Shown in pieces: positions 34,572 through 43,743 of a stretch of 64,000 nucleotides of DNA. The stretch is from Pseudoramibacter faecis (GTDB taxonomy: Bacteria > Bacillota > Clostridia > Eubacteriales > Eubacteriaceae). The stretch's first letter is position 1; the number at the start of each line of letters is the position of its first letter. The stretch lies in the NCBI RefSeq assembly GCF_036289405.1, contig NZ_JAYFFI010000009.1, positions 1 to 64,000 on the forward strand, given 5' to 3'. The translations under genes and the position numbers were made by a program. The notes beneath the pieces are model-generated. The model saw only the letters and a list, made by a program, of their open reading frames with translations. It had not been told where the DNA came from and did not search any database.

Positions 34572-37394
34572 TCAATCAGAACCCCCTCGTGTCAGAATCT
34601 CCCTGAGGTATTGCCCGGTATGAGATTCCGGAATGCGTGTCACTTCTTCGGGCGTGCCCTGCGCCACAATCGTGCCGCCACCATCACCGCCTTCCGGACC
34701 GAGATCAATGATATGATCTGCCACCTTAATCACATCAAGATGGTGTTCAATCACGACGACGGTATTCCCTAAATCAACCAGCTGATGCATAATCGTTACG
34801 AGTTTAGCCACATCGTCAATATGCAGTCCTGTCGTCGGTTCATCCAGAATATAAAGGGTTTTACCCGTATTCTGCCGGGATAATTCGGTTGCCAATTTAA
34901 TGCGTTGTGCCTCCCCGCCGGATAATTGCGTCGAAGGCTGTCCCAATTTGATATAGCCCAAGCCCACATCGTGAAGCGTCTGCAATTTGCGCTTCAGCCG
35001 AGGCAGATTGGTAAAAAACTCCAAGGCTTCGTCCACGGTCATGTTCAAGACTTCCGCAATGTTTTTATCTCGATATTTCACTTCAAGGGTTTCCCGGTTA
35101 TAGCGCGCGCCGCCGCAGACCTCGCAGGGTACGTAAACGTCCGGCAGGAAATGCATTTCGATTTTTAAAATGCCGTCGCCGTGACAGGTTTCGCATCGGC
35201 CGCCTTTAACATTAAAACTAAAACGCCCCTTTTTATAGCCGCGCGCCTTCGCTTCGTTGGTGCTCGCAAAAAGATCGCGGATCAAATCAAAAAGACCGGT
35301 ATACGTTGCCGGATTGGAACGCGGTGTTCGGCCGATCGGCGATTGGTCAATGGCGATAACCTTGTCGATATTTTCCGTTCCGGTGATTGTTTTGTGCTGG
35401 CCCGGCCGCTTATAGCTGCGATACAGTTTGCGTGAAACGCCGTTATACAAAATATCGTTGACCAAGGTCGACTTACCGGACCCAGAAACCCCGGTGACCA
35501 AGACAAGTTTTCCCAACGGGAATGCCACGTCAATCTTCTTTAGGTTATGTTCGGCCGCCCCTTTGATCGTGATAAATTGCCCGGTCCCTTCCCGCCGCTT
35601 CTTCGGAACCGGAATGAATTTTTCACCGGAAAGATAGCGCCCTGTCAGAGACCTGGGATTCTTTCGGATGGCTTCAGCCGTTCCTTCTGCCACGACTTCC
35701 CCGCCGTGAATCCCGGCCTTCGGCCCGATATCGACGATCCAATCTGCTTCAAGCATCGTCTCTTCGTCGTGTTCGACCACAATGAGCGTGTTCCCCAAAT
35801 CCGTTAAATGCCGAAGGGATCGCAGCAATTTGCGGTTATCCCGTTGATGAAGACCAATGCTGGGTTCATCCAAAACATAAAGCACGCCGGTAAGACCAGT
35901 GCCGATCTGCGTTGCCAGACGGATGCGCTGGCTTTCCCCCCCGGATAAAGTGCCGGCAGATCGCGCCAACGTTAAATATTCCAAGCCGACATCCTGTAAA
36001 AACTTCAGACGATTTTTGATTTCGACAATAATTTGGCCGGCAATCATCATTTCATGTTCAGACAAATCCGGTACTTCAAAAAAATCCAGCTCGTCTCGAA
36101 TCGGCATCTTCGTCAGTTCAATGATATTTTTATCGCATACCGTTACCGCGAGACTATTGGGATTTAAACGATCGCCATGACAAACCGGGCATGGAATATC
36201 GGCCATGTAACGCTCGATGAAGCCCCGCATGGTGTCAGATCTGGTTTCCCGAAAGCGCCGTTCCATATTGTTGACCAAACCCTCGAAAGTCGTAGTGTAG
36301 GTCCCTGTGAATTTTCCGTCGTATTCCACCGTCACTTCGCCATCACTGCCATACAATAGTTCATTCATAAAAGCATCGGACATCACTTCAATCGGTGTGT
36401 GTATATCAAAGCCATGTTTGCGCAATAAACTTTTGATCATGACCAGCAGATGCTTGTTCTCGTTTTTTAAGCCGAAAAATTTAATGGCGCCTTCATCGAT
36501 AGATAAACTTTTGTCCGGGATTAAAAGGTCCGGATCAATCTCCTTGTGAAAGCCCAAGCCGTTGCAGGCCGGACACATCCCATAGGGATTATTGAAGGAG
36601 AACGATCTCGGCTCGGGCACTTCCATGGAAATACCGCAATCCGGACAGGATAATTTTTCACTATACAGTCGGCTTTCGCCATCGATCACTTGACAACGCA
36701 CCAGGCCGTCGGCCATCTTCAAAGCGGTTTCGACCGAATCGGTCAAACGCTTCTCAAGTGATGAACGCCGCTTCAAACGGTCCACCACCACATCAATGCT
36801 ATGCTTGACGTTCTTTTTAAGCTTGATTTCATCTGAAAGATCGCGGATCTCGCCGTCTACCATCACGCGCACATAGCCTTCCTTTTTCAGATGATTGAGA
36901 ATCTTTTTATGCTGCCCTTTTTCACTGCGGACAACCGGGGCCAGAATCATAAATTTGGTCCCTTCCGACAGCTGCATCATACTGTCCACAATCTGGTCGA
37001 TGCTCTGGGAAGAAATAGGCTTGCCGCAACGCGGGCAGTGCGGGATACCCACCCGCGCATAAAGCAAGCGAAAATAATCGTAAATCTCCGTTACCGTTCC
37101 CACCGTCGAACGCGGATTGCGGTTGGTTGTCTTCTGATCGATTGAAACTGCCGGAGATAAGCCCTCGATTTTATCGACGTTCGGCTTTTGGGAATTGCCC
37201 AAAAACATCCGCGCATACGACGACAGAGATTCCACATAGCGACGCTGCCCTTCGGCATAGATCGTGTCAAAGGCCAGCGTCGATTTGCCCGAACCGGAAA
37301 CGCCGGTAAACACGACCAGCTTTTCCCGAGGGATATCCACATTGATATTTTTTAAATTGTGCTCTTTCGCACCTCTCACAGATAAATATTTCAT
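34572..37394 (-). CDS. uvrA: excinuclease ABC subunit A
   Basis: UvrA is the damage-recognising ATPase of nucleotide excision repair. The 940-residue protein has two ABC modules. The Walker A motifs are GVSGSGKSTLAFDT (near residue 32) and GVSGSGKSTLVNDI (near 640), with two LSGGE signatures. Zinc-binding cysteine sets occur at CPDCG/CPACNGLG and CETCHGDG/CEVCGGARY. It starts 18 bp after uvrB, in the order ctpA, uvrB, uvrA. Confidence 0.98.
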   Translation of the reverse strand: MKYLSVRGAKEHNLKNINVDIPREKLVVFTGVSGSGKSTLAFDTIYAEGQRRYVESLSSYARMFLGNSQKPNVDKIEGLSPAVSIDQKTTNRNPRSTVGTVTEIYDYFRLLYARVGIPHCPRCGKPISSQSIDQIVDSMMQLSEGTKFMILAPVVRSEKGQHKKILNHLKKEGYVRVMVDGEIRDLSDEIKLKKNVKHSIDVVVDRLKRRSSLEKRLTDSVETALKMADGLVRCQVIDGESRLYSEKLSCPDCGISMEVPEPRSFSFNNPYGMCPACNGLGFHKEIDPDLLIPDKSLSIDEGAIKFFGLKNENKHLLVMIKSLLRKHGFDIHTPIEVMSDAFMNELLYGSDGEVTVEYDGKFTGTYTTTFEGLVNNMERRFRETRSDTMRGFIERYMADIPCPVCHGDRLNPNSLAVTVCDKNIIELTKMPIRDELDFFEVPDLSEHEMMIAGQIIVEIKNRLKFLQDVGLEYLTLARSAGTLSGGESQRIRLATQIGTGLTGVLYVLDEPSIGLHQRDNRKLLRSLRHLTDLGNTLIVVEHDEETMLEADWIVDIGPKAGIHGGEVVAEGTAEAIRKNPRSLTGRYLSGEKFIPVPKKRREGTGQFITIKGAAEHNLKKIDVAFPLGKLVLVTGVSGSGKSTLVNDILYNGVSRKLYRSYKRPGQHKTITGTENIDKVIAIDQSPIGRTPRSNPATYTGLFDLIRDLFASTNEAKARGYKKGRFSFNVKGGRCETCHGDGILKIEMHFLPDVYVPCEVCGGARYNRETLEVKYRDKNIAEVLNMTVDEALEFFTNLPRLKRKLQTLHDVGLGYIKLGQPSTQLSGGEAQRIKLATELSRQNTGKTLYILDEPTTGLHIDDVAKLVTIMHQLVDLGNTVVVIEHHLDVIKVADHIIDLGPEGGDGGGTIVAQGTPEEVTRIPESHTGQYLREILTRGGSD

Positions 37395-37412
37395 GATGAT
37401 TCCTAATTTTTG

Positions 37413-39389
37413 TTATTTGATTGCCGCTTCCAAGCGTTGAATCTCGTCTCGGAGCGCGGCTGCTTTTTCGAATTCCAGATGCGCAGCGGCCTCCTGCATT
37501 TGTTTTTTCAGTTCATTAACATCCGTTTCGCTAGGCTCTGACGGAACCTTTACATCATAGGTTTCCGCCTTTTCGGCTACTTTTGTCACTTCAATCACGT
37601 CGTGAATATCCTTGACCACGGTTTTTGGTGTGATGTGATGTTCTTCATTATAGGCCTTCTGAATTCCGCGTCGGCGATTGGTTTCGGTAATGGCGCAGTC
37701 CATCGACTTTGTGATGTGATCCGCGTACATGATCACCCGGCCATCTGCGTTTCGCGCCGCGCGGCCAATGGTTTGGACGAGCGAGGTTTCACTTCTCAAA
37801 TACCCTTCTTTATCGGCATCCAAAATGGCCACCAGTCCCACTTCCGGCAAATCGAGTCCTTCGCGCAGCAAATTGATCCCAACCAAAACATCAAATTTTC
37901 CCAAACGCAGATCCCGAAGAATTTCCATGCGTTCGATGGTGTCGATATCCGAATGCAGATAGCGCACCCGCACCCCATTGTCTTTCAGATAATCCGTCAG
38001 ATCCTCCGCCATCTTTTTGGTCAACGTTGTGATGAGCACACGTTCCCGATGACTGGTGGTCTCACGAATTTCGCCCAGAAGATCGTCGATTTGCCCTTTA
38101 ATGGGCCTCACGAAGATTTCCGGATCCAAGAGCCCCGTCGGGCGAATCAACTGTTCCACAATCCGTTCGCTATTCTCTTTCTCATAAGGACCGGGCGTTG
38201 CCGTTGTAAACACCATTTGATGGATTTTGCCTTCAAACTCTTGGAACGTCAACGGCCGGTTATCGTAGGCAGAAGGCAACCGAAACCCGTAATCCACCAA
38301 ATTTTTTTTGCGTGCGCGGTCGCCGGCACTCATTCCGCCGATCTGTGGAATGGAGACATGGGATTCATCGGCAATCATCAGAAAGTCATCAGGAAAATAA
38401 TCGATCAAGGTGTACGGCGGACTGCCCGCCGGAATTCCGTTAATGTGCCGCGTATAGTTCTCAATCCCGGTGCAGTATCCCATTTCCTGAAGCATCTCCA
38501 GGTCATAATTGGTTCGTTGCAGGATGCGTTGGGCTTCTACCAATCGATTGTGCTCATTAAACCAGGCATAGCGTTCACCCAATTCTTCCCGGATGCCTTT
38601 AATGGCTGATTCGAGCCGCTCTGGCGTCGTCGTATAATGTGAAGCCGGAAAAATGGAAATATGACTCAATTCTCCGGTGATTTCTCCCGTGACCATATTG
38701 ATCTCTGTGATTCGGTCAATTTCATCATCAAAGAATTCAATACGAACGGCTTTATCCGTCGATGCTGCCGGGAAAATTTCCAATACATCACCGCGAACAC
38801 GAAAATTATTGCGCTCAAAACCAATGTCATTTCTTGTATACTGAATTTCAACAAGTTTGCGGATAATGTCGTCCCGATCTTTTTCCATTCCCGGGCGCAG
38901 CGATAAAACAAGGTGCTCGTAATCTATCGGGCTTCCCAGACCATAAATACAGGAAACCGACGCAATGATGATCACATCTCGACGCTCAAAAAGCGCTGCT
39001 GTTGCCGAATGCCGCAATTTATCGATCTCATCATTGATTGAAGAATCCTTTTCGATATAAATATCGCGCCCGGGCACATAAGCCTCGGGCTGATAATAAT
39101 CGTAGTAGGACACGAAATATTCAACAGCGTTATTCGGGAAAAAGCTTCGAAATTCATTGGCAAGCTGTGCCGCCAATGTTTTATTATGTGCAATAATAAG
39201 TGTCGGTTTCTGAACGGCCTCAATGACCTTTGCCATTGTATAGGTCTTGCCGGATCCTGTAACCCCTAAAAGAGTCTGATATTTCAGACCTTTTTTAATG
39301 CCTTCAGCAATTTTCTCGATCGCCTGCCCTTGATCTCCTTTTGGCTCATAATCTGAGACGACTTCAAAGGGCTGATTTTCTCTTTCCAT
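37413..39389 (-). CDS. uvrB: excinuclease ABC subunit B
   Basis: UvrB is the helicase-like DNA-loading subunit of nucleotide excision repair. The 658-residue protein shows Walker A GVTGSGKTYT, the beta-hairpin region around YYDYYQPEAY, and DESHVSIPQ. Motif VI is QTIGRAARN and a C-terminal UVR domain (LKKQMQEAAAHLEFEKAA) binds UvrC. The ATG at 39389 has AAAGG about 9 nt upstream; an in-frame GTG at 39401 overlaps that site. It lies 15 bp after ctpA and is probably co-transcribed with it. Confidence 0.98.
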   Translation of the reverse strand: MERENQPFEVVSDYEPKGDQGQAIEKIAEGIKKGLKYQTLLGVTGSGKTYTMAKVIEAVQKPTLIIAHNKTLAAQLANEFRSFFPNNAVEYFVSYYDYYQPEAYVPGRDIYIEKDSSINDEIDKLRHSATAALFERRDVIIIASVSCIYGLGSPIDYEHLVLSLRPGMEKDRDDIIRKLVEIQYTRNDIGFERNNFRVRGDVLEIFPAASTDKAVRIEFFDDEIDRITEINMVTGEITGELSHISIFPASHYTTTPERLESAIKGIREELGERYAWFNEHNRLVEAQRILQRTNYDLEMLQEMGYCTGIENYTRHINGIPAGSPPYTLIDYFPDDFLMIADESHVSIPQIGGMSAGDRARKKNLVDYGFRLPSAYDNRPLTFQEFEGKIHQMVFTTATPGPYEKENSERIVEQLIRPTGLLDPEIFVRPIKGQIDDLLGEIRETTSHRERVLITTLTKKMAEDLTDYLKDNGVRVRYLHSDIDTIERMEILRDLRLGKFDVLVGINLLREGLDLPEVGLVAILDADKEGYLRSETSLVQTIGRAARNADGRVIMYADHITKSMDCAITETNRRRGIQKAYNEEHHITPKTVVKDIHDVIEVTKVAEKAETYDVKVPSEPSETDVNELKKQMQEAAAHLEFEKAAALRDEIQRLEAAIK

Positions 39390-39404
39390 TTCTATTTTCA
39401 CCTT

Positions 39405-40613
39405 TTAGTGTGTAACTACTTCCAACGCTTTCTGAAGTTGCAAGTCTTGTCTCTCTGGTACAATGACGACATTCTGGTAAGTTTTTGATTGCTTTACCAC
39501 ATAGTCAGGTGTCAATCCTTTTTTGTGGATATTACGACCCTTGGGCGTGAAATACTGAGAAATTGTCAATTTATAACCACTGCCATCCATCAGCGGTACC
39601 ACTTCCTGCACAATGCCCTTGCCAAACGTTTTGCTTCCAATCAAAGAAGCTTTTTTGGTATCTTGCAATGCGCCGGCTAAAATCTCCGAAGCGCTGGCGG
39701 AATAACCATTCACCAAAAGCGCCACCGGCTGATCAAAATGTTCCTGACTCGTTGCTCGGTAATCCTCACGATGCCCATTTTTATCCACTGTATAAACCAC
39801 TTCGCCTTTGCCCACAATATTGTCGGCCACCTTTACCGCCGAATTAACAATGCCGCCGCCGTTCCAGCGCAAATCAATCACCAGACCGTCGATTTGCTGA
39901 GCCCGAAGTGCCTTTAGCTGTGTATTAAACTCACGGCTGGTTTTATCGGTAAATTCGGTAATTGCAATATAGCCGATTTTTCGATTGTTTCGGGATATCA
40001 CCCTTGAACTAACCGTCGGAGCGGTAATGGCACGACGGACCAGCGTCAAGTCTTTCTTTTCTCCGTTACGTTCGATGCCAACCATTACCTTAGTTCCCGA
40101 TTTTCCCTTGATTCCCGAAACGACCGCTACAGTTCCCTTGCCCGCCATTGAACGGCCATTCACTGAAAGAATTTTATCACCGATTTTTAAGTCTGCATTA
40201 GCTGCCGGCGAATTTTTAAAAACCGTTACAATAATGGCATTTCGAGCACTATCTTCCGTTACCGCAATGCCGATCCCAACATAAGTCCCGGAGATGGATT
40301 GATTCATCTCTTTCATCTGAGGTTCAGAATAGTACTCCGAATACCGATCGCCGACCGCTTTGAACATGGCTCTGTAAGCCGATGTGCTGATTTTATTTAA
40401 TGTGATGTTCTGATAATACCGATCTTGAATAGCGCTTTCCAACGTAGCAAATTTTTGTGCATCGTGCGCTGTCCTTCGGCTTGATGCCGAAATTACATAG
40501 CGTTTTGGCAAATGCCATACGCCCAATGCCGTTAATACAAAAGTCATCGCGTTGGTTACCAATATCAAACTTATCACCCAAAGCCATTTTCGGGGATGCC
40601 TTTTTTCCTGCAT
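39405..40613 (-). CDS. ctpA: S41-family carboxyl-terminal processing peptidase
   Basis: The 402-residue membrane-anchored protease has an N-terminal transmembrane helix (~12-33) and a PDZ domain (~110-190, YVGIGIAV ... GDKILSVNGRSMAG). The S41 catalytic domain carries the nucleophile Ser in NGYSASASEILAGAL and Lys in GSKTFGKGIVQ. CtpA-type enzymes trim exported or wall-associated proteins. The ATG at 40613 follows GAAGGAG. A promoter-like TTGAAC / TACAAT pair precedes it and uvrBA follow. Confidence 0.95.
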   Translation of the reverse strand: MQEKRHPRKWLWVISLILVTNAMTFVLTALGVWHLPKRYVISASSRRTAHDAQKFATLESAIQDRYYQNITLNKISTSAYRAMFKAVGDRYSEYYSEPQMKEMNQSISGTYVGIGIAVTEDSARNAIIVTVFKNSPAANADLKIGDKILSVNGRSMAGKGTVAVVSGIKGKSGTKVMVGIERNGEKKDLTLVRRAITAPTVSSRVISRNNRKIGYIAITEFTDKTSREFNTQLKALRAQQIDGLVIDLRWNGGGIVNSAVKVADNIVGKGEVVYTVDKNGHREDYRATSQEHFDQPVALLVNGYSASASEILAGALQDTKKASLIGSKTFGKGIVQEVVPLMDGSGYKLTISQYFTPKGRNIHKKGLTPDYVVKQSKTYQNVVIVPERQDLQLQKALEVVTH

Positions 40614-40704
40614 ATTCGACTCCTTCAAAACTAATTGTCATATTGTATCATACTCAAGAATGAGTTCAATCGAATTTATTTGACAAACAATTCTGACCCA
40701 AAAT

Positions 40705-40731
40705 AAAAAATCCAGATCTTTAAGATCTGGA
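40705..40731 (-). terminator. terminator of the ftsEX-M23 hydrolase operon
   Basis: The stem TCCAGATC / GATCTGGA is followed by TTTTTTATT on the minus strand, just after the M23 gene stop. Confidence 0.85.
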
Positions 40732-40739
40732 CTAAAATA

Positions 40740-41909
40740 TTATGGATGGACATAATTAAGCGGATTAACAAAGATTCCGTTTTTCATCACACCGAAATGC
40801 AGGTGCGGGCCAGTCGAATGTCCGGTTGAACCGACATAACCAATCACGTCGCCCTGATTTACCCGCTGCCCTTTGGACACGACAATTCTGCTTTGATGGC
40901 CATATAACGTTGTTACCCCATTGCCGTGATTAATCATCACACAATTGCCATAACCGCCATTTGTGCCGGCAAAGATCACCGTACCGGAGGCCGAGGCGTA
41001 GATAGGAGCCCCCTGGCCGGCGCCAATGTCAATTCCCTGATGATTAATGCTGCCGACACCGCCCGGAGATGAACGTTTACCAAATCCGGAAGTGATATGC
41101 TTAACCGAAACGGGCCATCTAAATCCTGACGAAGCACTTGATGCTTTTTCAGTTGACGTCTGCCCTGCTGCGCTTTCAGCCTTTGCAATGGCAGCCATTT
41201 CATTATCGGCCGATTGAATAACCTGATTTTGCTTCCGAACCTCTGCTTGATACTGCGCGACCAACGTTTTGTTTTTTTCAAGTAATGTTTTTTGTTCCGT
41301 TCGCGCTCTTTCCAAATCCTGTTTTGCTTGGACCTGCTTCCGCGATGTTGCTTCTAAATTGGTTTGAATGGATTGCAGATTTTTCTTCTTCGTTTCTACA
41401 TCAACCTGTATGGATTTTAGGGAATCAAGTTTCTGCTGATCTGCTGCCGCGATTGATTTGATCAATTTTATGCGCCCCACCAACTCCGCAAAATTTTTGG
41501 ACGAAAACATCATCGTCGTGTAACTTTCTTTGCCATACATATACATTACACGCAAACGCTCGTTCAAATTTGATTGTTGCTTTTGCTGCTGAACTTTCAG
41601 TTGATCAATCTCAAATTGTTTCGATGCGATTTGCCGTTGATAATTGGCTTTTAATGCATTGGTTTTTTCAATCTCTTGATTAGCTGTTTTTATTTTATTG
41701 TCAAGCGACGTTAAAGCTTGTGTCAATCCCTGAATTGTTGTTTGTGTGGTATTGATATGTTCTTCTGCCTGTGCTTTTTGCTTTAACGCCTGGTTCTTTT
41801 TTGCTGTCAGATCTGCTTGGTTACCAGCCAGAACCGGGGTGGTCACAAAAGCAGTACAAATCAATGTTAAGACTACCGCCAAACTTTTTTGTTTGATTTT
41901 TCTCTTCAT
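40740..41909 (-). CDS. M23-family murein hydrolase with coiled coil (EnvC/CwlO-like FtsEX partner)
   Basis: The 389-residue exported protein has a signal peptide (residues ~8-28, cleavage near VLAGNQ). A long coiled coil (~30-250) contains VMYMYGKESYTTMMFSSKNF. The C-terminal LytM/M23 zinc peptidase domain (~270-389) has HQGIDIGAGQGAPIYA with the first His/Asp ligands, and GPHLHFGV with the last. It lies 25 bp behind ftsX. FtsEX activates coiled-coil hydrolases of this layout (EnvC, PcsB, CwlO) at the septum or side wall, so the same is inferred here. Start MKRKIKQK is preferred over longer in-frame ATGs. Confidence 0.93.
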   Translation of the reverse strand: MKRKIKQKSLAVVLTLICTAFVTTPVLAGNQADLTAKKNQALKQKAQAEEHINTTQTTIQGLTQALTSLDNKIKTANQEIEKTNALKANYQRQIASKQFEIDQLKVQQQKQQSNLNERLRVMYMYGKESYTTMMFSSKNFAELVGRIKLIKSIAAADQQKLDSLKSIQVDVETKKKNLQSIQTNLEATSRKQVQAKQDLERARTEQKTLLEKNKTLVAQYQAEVRKQNQVIQSADNEMAAIAKAESAAGQTSTEKASSASSGFRWPVSVKHITSGFGKRSSPGGVGSINHQGIDIGAGQGAPIYASASGTVIFAGTNGGYGNCVMINHGNGVTTLYGHQSRIVVSKGQRVNQGDVIGYVGSTGHSTGPHLHFGVMKNGIFVNPLNYVHP

Positions 41910-41934
41910 CCTATTCAAACCCCAATCCATGCCA

Positions 41935-42843
41935 CTAAACATCGAGGAATTTACTGATGGCAACGCGACTTCCAAATGTCCCGATTACAATACCATAAAT
42001 CAAAAAGAACACAACGATCTGACTAACGACTAACGCTGGAGAGGCCAAATTCGCGGAGATCGGCATCAGTGCGTTCCCACTCAGATAGCCAAGCACATAA
42101 AAATAACCAGTCCGAATGGCCAATGTCGCCGCTAACGCGGCGATAATGCCGAGAATCGCTCCTTCCAATAAGAAAGGTGCCCGTATATATCCGTCTGTCG
42201 CTCCGACATATTTCATAATACCGATTTCCTTTCGGCGAGCAAAGACCGTCAACTTAATCGTGTTGTAAATCAGGAAATAAGAAATAACGGAAAGCACAAT
42301 GACAACCACCAAGCAAAGCATATTGACAAAATGACTGAAGTTTGTTAGCGCCTTGATATAATCTCGGCCGTATTTGATATATTCAATCCCGACGGATCCA
42401 TTATTATACTTCGAAATATCATTTTTAATTTTTTGAAGATTATCTGCATTTTTAGCACGAATGATGATAGAATCCGGCATCGGGTTGTTTTTGCGGTTAA
42501 AACCGCTCATTAAATCAGACGAGTTTTGAAGTGATGCCGAAAATTTCTTTAAAGCCTGGCTTTTCGACTCATAAGTTACTTTTTGCACCAAATCATTTCG
42601 TTTCATCCGGTTCATCAAAGCATCTTTTTGCTGCTCAGTATGATTCTGTGTCAAAAAAACCTGAATTTGTAATTCATCCTCAACATTGGAAGTGACCTGA
42701 TGAATATTCATGGTTAACACCAAAAAGATGCCGAGGATAATCAAAGCGGCCGTTATTGCCAATATGGACGCAAGACTCATCAACGAATTGCGCCGCAGAC
42801 TCTGCGCTGCATCTCTGATCGTTGAACGTCTCAAATTAAACAT
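41935..42843 (-). CDS. ftsX: cell-division ABC transporter-like permease FtsX
   Basis: The 302-residue membrane protein has the FtsX layout. A cytoplasmic N-terminus (NLRRSTIRDAAQSLRRNSLMSLAS) precedes TM1 (~25-45). An extracellular loop (~46-170) and three C-terminal transmembrane segments (MacB/FtsX domain) follow. With FtsE it transmits ATP hydrolysis to an extracellular murein hydrolase, almost certainly the M23 protein encoded next. The ATG at 42843 overlaps the ftsE stop by 8 bp and has AAAGGTGG upstream. Confidence 0.96.
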   Translation of the reverse strand: MFNLRRSTIRDAAQSLRRNSLMSLASILAITAALIILGIFLVLTMNIHQVTSNVEDELQIQVFLTQNHTEQQKDALMNRMKRNDLVQKVTYESKSQALKKFSASLQNSSDLMSGFNRKNNPMPDSIIIRAKNADNLQKIKNDISKYNNGSVGIEYIKYGRDYIKALTNFSHFVNMLCLVVVIVLSVISYFLIYNTIKLTVFARRKEIGIMKYVGATDGYIRAPFLLEGAILGIIAALAATLAIRTGYFYVLGYLSGNALMPISANLASPALVVSQIVVFFLIYGIVIGTFGSRVAISKFLDV

Positions 42844-43522
42844 TCTGGATACCACCTTTAACGCTATCGCCCGTTAGGAATCCGCCCTCAAGGGTTAAAA
42901 CCCGTTTATTAAGCGTTTTGACAATGTTCATATCGTGGGTAACCACAACGACCGTTGTCCCATGCCGATTAATTTCCAGCAAAATGCGCATAATATCTTT
43001 CGATGTTTCCGGATCGAGATTCCCTGTCGGTTCATCACAAATCAAAATACTTGGATTATTGATGATCGCTCTGGCGATAACCACCCGCTGCTGCTCACCG
43101 CCCGATAACTCGTGAGGATAATGATACATGCGATCTGACAGCCCCACCATACTCAGCGCCAATGGAACCTTTTTACGTATTTTCTTTTCCGGCCGGCCAA
43201 TGATTTCCATAGCATAGGCCACATTTTCATACACATTCTTGTTTTCTAAAAGCCGAAAATCCTGAAAAACAACCCCTAATTTTCTTCGCAAATACGGAAT
43301 TTCCTTTTTTGTTAACTGCGAAATATCATGGCCTTTGATTTTAACAACACCACTGGTCGCATCAATTTCTCTTAACAGCAATTTGATGAAAGTCGATTTT
43401 CCAGCACCACTTCGTCCTACTAAAAAGACAAATTCGCCATTATCAATAAATAAATTAACATCCTTTAAAGCGTCTTTTTCATTCTTTTCATATGTTTTGG
43501 TCACATCAACAAATTCTATCAT
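42836..43522 (-). CDS. ftsE: cell-division ATP-binding protein FtsE
   Basis: The 228-residue ABC ATPase shows Walker A GRSGAGKSTFIKLLLR, Q-loop VVFQDFRLLENK, signature LSGGEQQRVVIARA, Walker B ILICDEPTGNLDPE and H-loop VTHDMNIV. It is the first gene of the operon ftsE, ftsX, M23 hydrolase. Confidence 0.97.
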   Translation of the reverse strand: MIEFVDVTKTYEKNEKDALKDVNLFIDNGEFVFLVGRSGAGKSTFIKLLLREIDATSGVVKIKGHDISQLTKKEIPYLRRKLGVVFQDFRLLENKNVYENVAYAMEIIGRPEKKIRKKVPLALSMVGLSDRMYHYPHELSGGEQQRVVIARAIINNPSILICDEPTGNLDPETSKDIMRILLEINRHGTTVVVVTHDMNIVKTLNKRVLTLEGGFLTGDSVKGGIQNV

Positions 43523-43616
43523 TACTATCTATACCACGCTTTCTTAATCTATTTTTCGTACATCTTGAACATACCGTTAACGCAAACGCAAAATTCCATC
43601 TGAATTAAACGCATTT

Positions 43617-43645
43617 ATTATACCGCATGAGCTGTAAATATACAA
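43617..43645 (-). promoter_or_regulatory. promoter of the ftsEX operon
   Basis: TTGTAT (43640-43645) and TATAAT (43617-43622) are 17 bp apart, giving a leader of about 90 nt. Confidence 0.7.
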
Positions 43646-43677
43646 ATCCAATCAAGATTTATTCAAGATTTTAGATC

Positions 43678-43724
43678 AAAAAAATTACGTGCCGAAGAGT
43701 TTTGCCTTGCGACACGCAATTTTA
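43678..43724 (-). terminator. terminator of metK
   Basis: The stem AAATT.CGTG.CG / CG.CACG.AATTT is followed by TTTTTTT on the minus strand, 20 bp after the metK stop. Confidence 0.85.
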
Positions 43725-43743
43725 AATATTAAAAATACCTGCT

